From positions 1 through 22,590 of IMG/VR virus record IMGVR_UViG_3300013137_000107: a stretch of 22,590 nt of DNA. The stretch is one strand, 5' to 3'. How positions within the stretch are numbered: position 1 is the stretch's first letter; each line of letters begins with the position of its first letter. The notes below the pieces were generated by a model. The model was not told where the DNA came from, did not search any database, and saw only the letters and a program-made list of their open reading frames with translations. This document shows positions 5,874 through 14,703 of this stretch, piece by piece. The translations under genes were made by a program, and so were the position numbers. The stretch comes from a virus.

Positions 5874-8642
5874 TTAAACAACAGTTGGCGTGGTTGGATT
5901 CGCCAGCGTTTGCGTCTGCTCAAGATTACGATACACATCCTCTACGCGCTTTGCAATCTCTGGGAGTCTTGATGACGCCTCAATTCTTAAATAATTAGGA
6001 TGATATTCTATTGATTGAATCTGAATAATGTCCGCAGCCTGATATGCAAGAGTTTGATCCCAAACATCTTGATCCCAAGTAAAGACGTCCCAATAGGTAA
6101 CAGTTTTTTTTGGCTCCTTCATGTTCCTTATTCTAAATGTCTGTCCTGGTTTTACTGATTCAATATCATATCCAATATTATCAGGATGACCATTATTATC
6201 AAGAAGCGTAATTATGGTACGAACCTCAGGATCTTTCTTCTTATTGAGAATACGATTTGCAAGAATATCTGCCGTTCCAGTCAGTGTAACGCGTTGATCA
6301 ACGTATTTATACGCATGTATGCCATATGAAGAAATAGAGCCTGAGTTTGAATATACGCGATAAAGATTAACTCCAGCCGTCTCTCCTCCTACAAAATAGA
6401 TTCTATTAATAATATCTTCTCCACGCCTCCATATTTCCATTCCTGATATGTGCTTGCCAATAAGAAAGTTATAGTCTGCTTTATTTATATTTGAAAGCTT
6501 AAGATAAAACATATTATCTGCATCCATTCTCCAATACCAATTCTCAGGCGTAAGTTCAATTATCTTGTCAAGCGCTTCTTTTACTGTGTTGCTTTGAAAT
6601 GTATAGGAAACAACTGTGGCAGTATCGTCAACCGTTGAGTCCGTATAGCTTACAATCGCACCATCAGCTCGCGCATAGTCTATAACATTCTTCGCAATGG
6701 TTGAAGGATCAAGCGTAGATTGACTAACCTCTGTGGCGCCGGTTTCAGTTCGAAGCATTATAGAGCCAAGTTGTGCTACATATGGAAGAAGTGTTATTTC
6801 TACATAGTCCCGCGAACCCTCAAAAATAGGTCTGTATCCTGATATGTATCCGTTATATATGCGAACACCATTTACACTATCTCTATCAAAACACCAAACT
6901 TCGACTCTGTTAAACAGTTTCACATCAACGTCTTCTCCAAAATCATCAAACGTTCTGTCAAGTTGGACAATAAGTTCTCCTGGACCGCCATTTATCACCA
7001 TTCTAAATATTGGTTCAGAGATTACCTCTTTTGACCATGCCGTTATAAAGCTTAGATTTACCGCATCATAAACACGATACTCATATCCCTTCTGAAAAGA
7101 TGTAGACGAAATAGAAAACTTAATGTGTGAAGAAACTGGCGTAGTCGTGACTATATTTTGCTTAGAGGATATTTGATCATAAATGTGTACCACCATGATT
7201 GTTGCCTTTACGCTTGATGGATTTTGTTCGTTCTTTCTTATGATGTCTGCCTTTACAAAACTATGTGCAACGCCTTCTCTTAGCTTTGCGATTGCACTGC
7301 TTGACCATGATACGTCCTTATAATATATCCATGCCTTAGAGGAATTGTCGCTACCAATATCAAACGTTGTTGTCAACATGATGAAGGCATTTGTTCTGAA
7401 TGGAGGCTGATTTCCGTCGCCCGTTGTGGTCTGGGCGCTCATTGAGGTAGAGCTAAACGTCATACTCGTACTTGAGCCGCCCGTTGCACTTACTGAATGA
7501 TTATGATCTCTTGGAGTATTATCACTTCCGGTTCCATGTGCTGACTCTCCTGAATTACCAACGCTTGTTGAGTGTGTGTGACCAGCTCCTATATTGTGTT
7601 CGCTTCCGTGACTGTTGCTTGCTGCGTGATCGTGCGTGTTTGCGCCTCCCGTATTACCAAGCTCGCCAGTTGCATTTGCAAACTTAACAAACTTATCTCT
7701 CATGTCTGGCGTCGCGCCAGTTCCGTCACAAAGAGTCCAACCAGCCGGAATACTTCCAGTTGCGCCAAGCCATAGTCCAATTAATCCCGTAGGCGCAGTT
7801 TCTCCATCAGCCTGTCTCTGAACTCCAAGAAGTTTTTTATATGCCGGTTCTATTGTCCCGCTTGTGAGCGTTGCAGAATAGGTTCCTGTGGTAATGGTTA
7901 CGTTGCCCCATGTAGTAGGATGGGTGTGATTCATCGAAGAATACATGCCCGTCCCCTCGTTATAAATATTTTGAGTAGTTGTTGGACCGCCAGTAGAACC
8001 GCCATGAGAGTGTGTTGTTGAGTGTGTGTGCGATAGGTCGTGTGTGTGTGTTAAAGAACCACCAGTTGTACCCGCGTCTCCACTGGTCGTAGCTCCACGA
8101 GGATATTTATTACCAAGAGCGGGCGAGCCATTTGATCCATCTGTACAAAATCGCCAATTACCAGGTGCCGTTGTAGTATTCCAAAAACCAATCATGTCGA
8201 TAGAAAAGGTTGAGGAAGCGCCTGCCTTTATGAAAATAAGATCATGATATGGTGGCCTGTTATTGGTTGAAGAATCGGCTGGATAAGTTACCGCACTAGA
8301 AGCATCACCCCCCGTTGTGCTACTTGAAGTTCCATTATTATGATTGTGATTTGAGAACGCGGTTGGATCTCGGTTTGTACTTCCTCCAACACGTCCTTCG
8401 GTAGCGTTTGTGCTGTTTGTACTTACTGTGTGAGTATGTGAGTCGGTTTTTGTGTGAGTGTGAGTGTTGCCAACGTGCGTATGTGAGTCATTTCCTCCAG
8501 TATTGTTTGGCGCAGTAGAATCGCCCCATGCCTTAATAAACTTGTCGTCTAGTGTTGTTTCGCGAGACCAGTCAGCAGGAATAAGACCGTTTTCAGACGG
8601 CCATATGAAAATTATGTTCTGCGGAATCGTTCTATTCGCCAT
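5874..8642 (-). CDS. Tail hub protein with three N-terminal collar-like repeats (922 aa)
   Basis: Residues 1-~425 are three units of the collar type: IIFIWPSENGLIPADWS, IGFWNTTTAPGNW and IGLWLGATGSIPAGW starts, His-rich HTH/HSH stretches, and PPYHDLIFIK, EPAYKKLLGV and PPFRTNAFIM ends. Residues ~426-545 form a beta-rich linker domain. Residues ~546-922 look like a siphovirus hub/Tal-type minor tail protein: FRMVINGGPGELIVQLDR, then NRVEVWC, YNGYISGYRP, and a C-terminal part with YHPNYLRIEAS. The hub closes the tail tube and anchors fibres. No peptidase motif is seen. The position after tape measure and Dit is as expected; the repeats fused ahead of the hub are unusual. Confidence 0.75.
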   Translation of the reverse strand: MANRTIPQNIIFIWPSENGLIPADWSRETTLDDKFIKAWGDSTAPNNTGGNDSHTHVGNTHTHTKTDSHTHTVSTNSTNATEGRVGGSTNRDPTAFSNHNHNNGTSSSTTGGDASSAVTYPADSSTNNRPPYHDLIFIKAGASSTFSIDMIGFWNTTTAPGNWRFCTDGSNGSPALGNKYPRGATTSGDAGTTGGSLTHTHDLSHTHSTTHSHGGSTGGPTTTQNIYNEGTGMYSSMNHTHPTTWGNVTITTGTYSATLTSGTIEPAYKKLLGVQRQADGETAPTGLIGLWLGATGSIPAGWTLCDGTGATPDMRDKFVKFANATGELGNTGGANTHDHAASNSHGSEHNIGAGHTHSTSVGNSGESAHGTGSDNTPRDHNHSVSATGGSSTSMTFSSTSMSAQTTTGDGNQPPFRTNAFIMLTTTFDIGSDNSSKAWIYYKDVSWSSSAIAKLREGVAHSFVKADIIRKNEQNPSSVKATIMVVHIYDQISSKQNIVTTTPVSSHIKFSISSTSFQKGYEYRVYDAVNLSFITAWSKEVISEPIFRMVINGGPGELIVQLDRTFDDFGEDVDVKLFNRVEVWCFDRDSVNGVRIYNGYISGYRPIFEGSRDYVEITLLPYVAQLGSIMLRTETGATEVSQSTLDPSTIAKNVIDYARADGAIVSYTDSTVDDTATVVSYTFQSNTVKEALDKIIELTPENWYWRMDADNMFYLKLSNINKADYNFLIGKHISGMEIWRRGEDIINRIYFVGGETAGVNLYRVYSNSGSISSYGIHAYKYVDQRVTLTGTADILANRILNKKKDPEVRTIITLLDNNGHPDNIGYDIESVKPGQTFRIRNMKEPKKTVTYWDVFTWDQDVWDQTLAYQAADIIQIQSIEYHPNYLRIEASSRLPEIAKRVEDVYRNLEQTQTLANPTTPTVV

Positions 8643-8648
8643 AACATT

Positions 8649-9431
8649 TTATAGATATCTTGGTTGATAAGCAAATTGTAATGAGCCTCCTGTCGCCATT
8701 CCAGAAAACGTAACTGTAAATGCCTCTATACCTGGCTCCCAACGAGAATACACACCTTGTGGCTGGACTTCTTGTATTCCTTCCATAACAGAATGGTCTG
8801 CATAATCAAAAGTAATATTATCATTATAAGCAATGGTTGTATTTCCAAGTGTTCCAGACCATGTTATCTGCTCTGCTGTTGACACATAGTAAATTACTAT
8901 ACCCGATGTTGTTGTGTAACCAGTGTCTATGGGAGAAAAATAAGTAATTTGAGGTTCTGCAAAAACAGAGCCTGAAATAGTTATGTTTGTTGTCATGCTA
9001 GCCGTTCCTGAGGCTACGGGTAAAGTTACTATTTGCTGTGCTCCATAGAAGAATGGATTCGCCATAATAAAATTAGCGGTAAAAGGAACCATGCTCTGCG
9101 CATAACTTGGATCTTGTATCGCCACAGACTCAACAATCGCGGTTGCAGATCTATCACCCTCCATAAAAAGAAGACCGCTTTCCTTTCGCGTTACATTTGT
9201 ATGAAAATTATCAATTGCAGTTCTCAATGTGTCTGAGCTTGAGGCGATAATATAACCACGAACAGAGATTGTTCGTTCACCAAACTCAGAAGAAAGAAGT
9301 TTTATTCCAGGAAGACGAGTTATAGGACTTGTCTCCATGTTTCTTTTTGGAATGGTTCTATACTCGACACTCTCGGTTATAAAATTAGAGTCTTGTAATG
9401 AAAAACCATCGAACTGTGGATATGCGCTCAT
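8649..9431 (-). CDS. Distal tail protein (Dit-like, 260 aa)
   Basis: The length and the N-terminal pattern (a short FDGFSLQD start, a strand-rich first ~130 residues with ERTISVRGYIIASSS and DNFHTNVTRKESGLLF, and PFTANFIMANPFFYG) fit the Dit family (SPP1 gp19.1-like). The family's first half forms a hexameric ring at the tail tip. The second half (~135-260) is a beta-sandwich with GVYSRWEPGIEAFTVTFSG, likely the galectin-like domain. It overlaps the tape-measure stop (ATGA, 9428-9431), the classic tape measure-Dit-hub order. It should connect the tube to the hub at 5874. Confidence 0.8.
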   Translation of the reverse strand: MSAYPQFDGFSLQDSNFITESVEYRTIPKRNMETSPITRLPGIKLLSSEFGERTISVRGYIIASSSDTLRTAIDNFHTNVTRKESGLLFMEGDRSATAIVESVAIQDPSYAQSMVPFTANFIMANPFFYGAQQIVTLPVASGTASMTTNITISGSVFAEPQITYFSPIDTGYTTTSGIVIYYVSTAEQITWSGTLGNTTIAYNDNITFDYADHSVMEGIQEVQPQGVYSRWEPGIEAFTVTFSGMATGGSLQFAYQPRYL

Positions 9432-12220
9432 ATTCCTACTCCGTAACGAGCAAGCTCGTTCTGTCGACCAAGCATTCGCGCAACCTGATCGGCCAAACTT
9501 CTAACTCTTTCTTCCGAATCAAGAACTACACCACCATTAAAGTTGATATTTACACTAACGGGTCTGGAGCCTCTATCGTTTACATCTGCGCCATTTCGAG
9601 GAACAACTCTTTCTCCACCGTGTGCAATTATTGGTATTGGAGCTCCAAGAGGACCAGCAACCACACCACCGTGCTCCTTTATCTGTAAATCTCCAAATCC
9701 AACTCCTTTTAATAGATTTCCAGCCATGCTTCCAAACGTTTTTGCTTTTGAAATTAATCCATCAATAAACTGCTGAATAATGTTCCCCCCATGTTCTTTT
9801 GCCTTGGTTGCTTGTCCTTTCATAGACGAATCAACCGAACTCATTACCTTGCTCATGCTTGACTCAACGTCTCCTTTTCTAAAATCAATGGCGCCCTTGT
9901 AATCATTCATCATGTTTGCACCATACAAATCTGCAATTGCCGGAATCTTTGAAAAATTATTTTCCGTACTCTGTTTTATTTCTTCATTTTTAGCATTGGC
10001 TATTGCGTGTGTTTTTGTCCAGTCTCCTTCAACCGTGGTGAATATACTGTCACTGGCATAGCTTACACCATCTCTCATTTTTGAAAAGTTTGTATCAACC
10101 GCAGTACACATATTGTTGGTATGTGTTACAACAGAACCTTCTGCGGTTAAAAAGAATCCGTCTGTTGTTTTTGCAAGATTTGATGCATAAAATCCCGAAT
10201 CCTGACTCATCTGTGAAAAACTCTTTGTTACATCAGTGTTCATTGAAAATGCCTTAACCGCTGTTTGATAAAAATCTTCTTGTAGGCCACCTAATTTGTT
10301 AGAAATTGTACCCATCTCGGCAACATAATACTGAACGGCTTTTGTGTTGCCCGTAAGCACCGACCCGAGAAGACCAATCATATCCACAACAAAGCGGATA
10401 CCTAAGGCAATCCCTGCAAGCAAACTAAGAAAAAACGATAAAACCATCGCCGCTATTTGCACAGCCTTTGCCAATAAATCAATACCCACCTTAACATTAC
10501 CAATTCCAGGGGGCAAACTTGTAAAAGCGTACCATATTGCTCCAAGTGGCTTCAAGATAGAATCAAGCGCCTCTTTTAAATACTTAACCGCTGTTTCAAA
10601 TGGTGTAACATGCTTTTGATGAAGTTCGTCTATGCTTTTACCAAGGTCTTTTTGATGCACTTGAATTGACTGGACTATATCCTGATTTCCTTTAATAGAC
10701 TTAGTTACGGCAATAATTTTTCCATCAAGCCTTACATATGCAGGAATAAGCTTGTCATCAATCGCGCCTTTTAAATCGGTCGCCCTACCTTTGGCCTCGT
10801 CTGATTTTCCTCCAAAATCAATAAATTTATCTATTAAAAAACCTATAGCACCAGCAAAACCTCCAAAAGCTAAGGCTGCGGTTGTAACTGGCGCGATGAT
10901 ACCTGTAAGAAATCCATAAAACATACCGCCAACAATACCAGCAATAGCAAAAAGTAGAACCTTACTTTCTCCTATTACCTGAGCAAAATTAATAAGACCA
11001 GGCATATTCTGATCAACCGCTCCATTTAAATCTTTCAAAAAAGCTGTTAACTGTCCAAGTATTCCTGACTGTTTTGTTCCTTCTGCATTAACACCCATTA
11101 TGGCGACCTTTAACCTTGTCAGGTTGTCCTCTGACATGGAAAGTTGACCAGAAAAAGAGTTGAGCATTTGCTGACTCGCTCCTCCGTACGCCTTATTCAA
11201 TGCCTCAACTATCTGATCTGCCATCAATGATCCTGGAATATCTAGTCCGCCCAAGTTTTGAAGCTCCGCCATCACCGCCTCTACGCTTAAAGCAGCTTTT
11301 TTCGCTATCGGAGCGGTTTTTGATTGTGCAGTATTATATTGCTCAATACTTCCTTTAGCCCTATCAAGCGCTAACTGCGCCCTCATTACCGCTAAATGGT
11401 GTGCGTCTGTCGCCTCTGCGGTTTTTTTACTTCCTTGTTCATAAGCTTCCAAACCATGTTTTGCTTTTTGAAGAGACAGTTCAAGTATTGGCAAATTCTC
11501 ATTTGCTTTTTCAAAAGCATGAGCGAGCGTTTTACTCGCACCGGTCGCTGAACCAGCAGTGCTTATATATTTACGAAGAGGATTATCTGCGTCATTGACA
11601 ATTGCCTCTGCAAGAACACGAAGAACAGGTATGTTTGCATTAGCGAACTGTCTATTAAGTTCTTCTGAAGATGCTTTTGCTTTAGAATTTGTTTGAATCC
11701 AAGCTCTAACTGTTCCCTCAAGCTCTGAATAACCTCCACCCGTTGCTACAACCGCATCTACCATTGAGCGCAATGCGTTTGACGATTTATTCACATCTTC
11801 GGTATTTCCAACAAGACGCTTTCCAAGTTCTGCAATCTGAGCGATGGTAAATGGCGTTTTCAACGCTATATCATCAATCTGATTATAGAATTCTTTTGCT
11901 GCCTTCGTGCTTCCTGTAAGATATTTTGTAGCTATGTTAAGTTTTTCAAACTCAGAAGCAGTATTAACAATGTCTTGAAAAGCACCCATAAAGGCTTGTC
12001 CAACGAAAAGAGAAGCCCATTTGGCGTGTTCCGTAAGATCTGTAAGATATCCTTTTATCCCATCAACCATTGTGCTGGCTGTTTTTGCTGTTTTTTTTGA
12101 TTCTTCATCTGCGGAGCCCGCAAGATTTGCAAAATCTTTGCGTGCAGAAGCAGCCGCGGCATTTAATCCGCGTGTAAAATTATCAATAAAAGTCAGTGTT
12201 ACTTGCGCTTCTTTATTCAT
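9428..12220 (-). CDS. Tape measure protein (930 aa)
   Basis: The N-terminal ~300 residues are helical and Ala-rich and include the tape-measure signature region ASEFEKLNIATKYLTGST followed by FYNQIDDIALKTPFTIAQIA and an ANIPVLRVLAEA block. Two hydrophobic zones lie at ~421-465 and ~585-622, as expected for a protein released into the host membrane at infection. The C-terminus has a Gly-rich segment (GGVVAGPLGAPIPIIAHGGE) typical of tape measures. It sets tail length and fills the tube; by the usual 0.15 nm per residue rule, this would imply a tail near 140 nm. It starts as ATGA with the frameshifted chaperone ORF. Confidence 0.9.
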   Translation of the reverse strand: MNKEAQVTLTFIDNFTRGLNAAAASARKDFANLAGSADEESKKTAKTASTMVDGIKGYLTDLTEHAKWASLFVGQAFMGAFQDIVNTASEFEKLNIATKYLTGSTKAAKEFYNQIDDIALKTPFTIAQIAELGKRLVGNTEDVNKSSNALRSMVDAVVATGGGYSELEGTVRAWIQTNSKAKASSEELNRQFANANIPVLRVLAEAIVNDADNPLRKYISTAGSATGASKTLAHAFEKANENLPILELSLQKAKHGLEAYEQGSKKTAEATDAHHLAVMRAQLALDRAKGSIEQYNTAQSKTAPIAKKAALSVEAVMAELQNLGGLDIPGSLMADQIVEALNKAYGGASQQMLNSFSGQLSMSEDNLTRLKVAIMGVNAEGTKQSGILGQLTAFLKDLNGAVDQNMPGLINFAQVIGESKVLLFAIAGIVGGMFYGFLTGIIAPVTTAALAFGGFAGAIGFLIDKFIDFGGKSDEAKGRATDLKGAIDDKLIPAYVRLDGKIIAVTKSIKGNQDIVQSIQVHQKDLGKSIDELHQKHVTPFETAVKYLKEALDSILKPLGAIWYAFTSLPPGIGNVKVGIDLLAKAVQIAAMVLSFFLSLLAGIALGIRFVVDMIGLLGSVLTGNTKAVQYYVAEMGTISNKLGGLQEDFYQTAVKAFSMNTDVTKSFSQMSQDSGFYASNLAKTTDGFFLTAEGSVVTHTNNMCTAVDTNFSKMRDGVSYASDSIFTTVEGDWTKTHAIANAKNEEIKQSTENNFSKIPAIADLYGANMMNDYKGAIDFRKGDVESSMSKVMSSVDSSMKGQATKAKEHGGNIIQQFIDGLISKAKTFGSMAGNLLKGVGFGDLQIKEHGGVVAGPLGAPIPIIAHGGERVVPRNGADVNDRGSRPVSVNINFNGGVVLDSEERVRSLADQVARMLGRQNELARYGVGI

Positions 12221-12770
12221 TTGTTTTTTATGCTTTTAACTTCACTTTTCTCCTTTGTGCGTTCTTGAAACATAATCAAAACAATCTCCTCTATAAACGA
12301 GGCTGGTTGATTCTCATAGGTATAGTAATCCCAACCAAACTCCTTACAGATTACATATCTCTGATATTCCTCGCTTACGCTCGGAGTTCCATATAGAATC
12401 TTGATTACTTCCTTAACTATTTTTTTTTTGCCTCAGATGATAGATTCGAGCTCTGTGTTATCTCATTTACTCTTTCATACACCAAAGCACCATCTTGACT
12501 TGGAAGATTGTCTATCCATTCTCTGCTAAATGGTAATTCGGTTCCGTCTGCTTTTACTACTTTACGGATAAGAAGTTTTGCAGCCTCGTCCTGCATATCG
12601 AAAAAAGCTTCTGTAGGAAGATTTTCAACCTTTGATGTAGAGGTGTTGAAGCTTCCTTTATTAAGCAGAATTTTTTGTAACATGCGAGACTGCCCCGTAG
12701 TGAGATACGGGGCAAAGTCTACGCTGTCGCCCGTTATGGGCAGTTTTAGTTCCAGACCTGTTATGTTCAT
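12217..12770 (-). CDS. Tail assembly chaperone, -1 frameshift fusion (gpGT-like)
   Basis: The 117-aa frame ends ...GCA AAA AAA AAA TAG on a run of ten A (12420-12429). A -1 slip there continues as ATA GTT AAG and stays open for 67 more codons to TGA at 12217, which overlaps the tape-measure ATG as ATGA. The extension contains EYQRYVICKEFGWDYYTYEN and FIEEIVLIMFQERTK, an aromatic and helical segment typical of the T part of G/GT pairs. The fusion would be about 184 residues. In lambda, gpG and gpGT bind the tape measure and recruit tube protein. The extension has no start codon of its own at a useful place, so frameshifting is the simplest way to make it. Confidence 0.8.
12417..12770 (-). CDS. 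Tail assembly chaperone, short form (gpG-like, 117 aa)
   Basis: The unshifted product, located between tail tube and tape measure, where the G-type chaperone always sits. It begins MNITGLELKLPITGDSVDF, has a helical centre (QSRMLQKILLNK; FFDMQDEAAKLLIRKVVK) and ends in KKK encoded by the A-run used for frameshifting. Family similarity is weak at sequence level, as is normal for these proteins, so the assignment rests on position, size and the slippery end. It would be the major product, with a minority of ribosomes making the long form. Confidence 0.75.
   Translation of the reverse strand: MNITGLELKLPITGDSVDFAPYLTTGQSRMLQKILLNKGSFNTSTSKVENLPTEAFFDMQDEAAKLLIRKVVKADGTELPFSREWIDNLPSQDGALVYERVNEITQSSNLSSEAKKK
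12420..12429 (-). promoter_or_regulatory. Slippery A10 tract for -1 ribosomal frameshift
   Basis: On the coding strand the tract is C-AAAAAAAAAA-TAG. It contains overlapping A-AAA-AAA heptamers, an efficient slip site. The zero-frame stop follows immediately. An alternative is transcriptional slippage, which a run of ten A would also allow. Confidence 0.75.
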
Positions 12771-12802
12771 AAGTTTATTAATTAATTATTAATCAGCACG
12801 GT

Positions 12803-13768
12803 TTAAGCTGATGCGTAAAGTGATGCCTTGTCGTTCTCCATCACAATATCCACCAAGCGCGTTCCTGTGCCACCATCAACGAAATCCTCAGCAACAAACG
12901 AACAGTTGACTACAAAATAGTCATCAAGTCCTGTTGCAATCTCACCCTCAGACAATCTGAAGCGGGGAATTCGTATTTTCATACTTTCGTTGTTGTTCCC
13001 AGACATAGTCACATACATAGCTCTCTTTGTGAGATTGTAGTATGCGTTTCTATCTGTAAGATTCTCGAAGAAAATCTTATACGATCCAGTTACTCTCAAT
13101 CCTTTCGTTTGGATTGTTGAAACAGTGTTAGATCCACTTCTATAGATGGTTTCAAGATTGTTCGCTATAGAAAGCTTAAAATCACTCACTGGAGTAGCTG
13201 CGGACTGTAAGGCTGTCGTAAGATCATTTCCAAACTGAACACTCATATCCTTAAACGAAATGTGCGTACCAGATGTTGTTGTGACGGTCTGCGTAACTCC
13301 GTCTGTCGGATATTGTCCCTGAAAAGATCCAGTAAGCTTTACAAGAGCGTCTGAAACTTCAAGCTTAAGCTCATTCATCGCAACATTAGTATATTGCTCA
13401 ACATCAGTATCCCTCCCATACACAAACGTAGCCGTACGAGGAGTATTACCAGATGCTGCAACATAGAATGTATGAGTGCTAGGTGTACCTGCTTCATACA
13501 ATTCATTTCCTAATGCCATTTTACAGAAGTAGCCAGCCGAAATAACATCAGCATCTATAGCAACGTCTCCTTCTGACCATTTCTTACCAACGACCGAGTC
13601 CTTGTCCATCAAGCGGCTCGCCTTTGAGGAGGTAATCTCAATTGGCTCATGATGACCTCGCATAGATATGTCAGTATATTGGAGATATATTGCTGGAGAT
13701 ACAGCCTGTCCTGGAGTAGTCTCAATACCAACTCCTAAGTATCCTGTTCTTCCAATTGCTATCGCCAT
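12803..13768 (-). CDS. Major tail tube protein (321 aa)
   Basis: The N-terminus RTGYLGVGIETTPGQAV, followed by YTDISMRGHHEPIE and DSVVGKKWSEGDVAI, matches the tail-tube family known as Phage_tube_2. The rest is strand-rich with AGYFCKMALGNE, RTATFVYGRD and repeated LKLEVSDALVKLTGSFQG-type beta patterns. The protein should form stacked hexameric rings of the tail. It lies between the tail terminator and the chaperone, as expected. An AAGGGGGTGAA SD (13777-13787) precedes the ATG, with 12 bases between its G-core and the start; only the capsid gene has a similar one, which fits the large copy number of both proteins. Confidence 0.85.
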   Translation of the reverse strand: MAIAIGRTGYLGVGIETTPGQAVSPAIYLQYTDISMRGHHEPIEITSSKASRLMDKDSVVGKKWSEGDVAIDADVISAGYFCKMALGNELYEAGTPSTHTFYVAASGNTPRTATFVYGRDTDVEQYTNVAMNELKLEVSDALVKLTGSFQGQYPTDGVTQTVTTTSGTHISFKDMSVQFGNDLTTALQSAATPVSDFKLSIANNLETIYRSGSNTVSTIQTKGLRVTGSYKIFFENLTDRNAYYNLTKRAMYVTMSGNNNESMKIRIPRFRLSEGEIATGLDDYFVVNCSFVAEDFVDGGTGTRLVDIVMENDKASLYASA

Positions 13769-13798
13769 ATTATTTATTCACCCCCTTTTGTAATTAAT

Positions 13799-14221
13799 TT
13801 ATAAACTGTTAACCACATCAACGGCCTCTACCTCAACTTCAAGAACGCGCGTATCTCGCTCTCTGTCAGTATACGTTGCGCTCCAGCTGACTGGCCGAAC
13901 CCACTTCACTACACCTGAAAGTGTAGGAACCATATCGAAGTGAGTTGTCAATTCATCTAGAACATCTACTGCAATCTGTTCTGCCATCTGCGGACCTTGG
14001 CCTGACTTTGTTTGCTCTTGATATACTCGTATAGAAAAAACGGTTGTTCTTGTGTTGTGGCTTGATGATTCAAATCTACCACTTCCCTGCTTCAACGTCA
14101 AAGTTGCATATGGATAATAACCACTCGTATTGGATGATTCATAGTCATATGCAACCTTAAGTGTGCTTAATGCGCTCACCGACCTTAGCATAGCGGCTCT
14201 TATTGTTTGTATTGTACTCAT
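13799..14221 (-). CDS. Tail terminator / tail completion protein (140 aa)
   Basis: Located just before the tail tube gene and overlapping the gp10-like gene by ATGA (14218-14221). The protein has an N-terminal helix (TIRAAMLRSVSAL), a strand with YYPYATLTLKQG, then FSIRVYQEQ, a helix (MAEQIAVDVLDELTTHF) and closing strands (RDTRVLEVEVEAVDV). This alpha/beta order is that of the lambda gpU / SPP1 gp17-type tail terminator family. It would cap the finished tail and join it to the head. Sequence similarity alone is weak; position and fold pattern carry the call. Confidence 0.65.
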   Translation of the reverse strand: MSTIQTIRAAMLRSVSALSTLKVAYDYESSNTSGYYPYATLTLKQGSGRFESSSHNTRTTVFSIRVYQEQTKSGQGPQMAEQIAVDVLDELTTHFDMVPTLSGVVKWVRPVSWSATYTDRERDTRVLEVEVEAVDVVNSL

Positions 14222-14703
14222 TGACCTACTATTATGTTAATAACATTAAATGCGCTTTCTTTTAATATCTCACTCGCGCCCAATGCCGTCTGTAAAAAAG
14301 GATATCTTCCCGAATAACTTCGCTCAGAAATTCTCTTTGCAACGGCATAGGCTCTTTTTGGATCCAAGCCTGTTCTCATGGCAAGATCGGTGTAATTTGG
14401 AAAATGGGCCGCATTGCCACGCTCAACATACTCTGAATAAATCGGAGGAAGAGGAAAGCTCCTACTTCCTGATGGTCCTCCGGCTCCGATAGTTCTTTTT
14501 CCTTTTTCACTCTTTGTAACCATTATACTACTTCTCAAACCGCCACACCCAAGGCTGCCAAGAGGAACAGCTGATTTTAATTCATTAACAACTTTGCTAG
14601 CGGCATCATCTAAACATTCTTCTGTTATTACAGAAAATGAAACACCAGCTTTTGAAAGTGAGTTTATTATTTCAATGTCTCCTTTTAATTGTATTTCTAT
14701 CAT
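14218..14703 (-). CDS. HK97 gp10-like head-tail / tail component (161 aa)
   Basis: The gene lies between head closure and tail terminator and overlaps both by ATGA. The sequence has an N-terminal helix with KAGVSFSVITEECLDDAASKV, a ...VPLGSLGCGGLRSSIMV segment, then GNAAHFPNYTDL and GRYPFLQTALGASE near the end. The pattern 'helix, small-residue turn, GLRSSI, ...PFLQ.AL' is characteristic of the HK97 gp10 family, a component needed for joining or finishing the tail. The two neighbouring Cys and Gly residues near position 52 are unremarkable. The function is taken from the family and position. Confidence 0.7.
   Translation of the reverse strand: MIEIQLKGDIEIINSLSKAGVSFSVITEECLDDAASKVVNELKSAVPLGSLGCGGLRSSIMVTKSEKGKRTIGAGGPSGSRSFPLPPIYSEYVERGNAAHFPNYTDLAMRTGLDPKRAYAVAKRISERSYSGRYPFLQTALGASEILKESAFNVINIIVGQ

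Noticed and set aside
8026-8480. Runs of GTGTGTG as a microsatellite or regulatory repeat
   Set aside because: They are simply codons for the His-Thr-His repeats of the hub gene on the other strand.
6844-8667. Several rightward ORFs of 60-75 codons across the hub gene
   Set aside because: All are shadows of the 922-codon leftward gene; their translations have no domain pattern and no SD.
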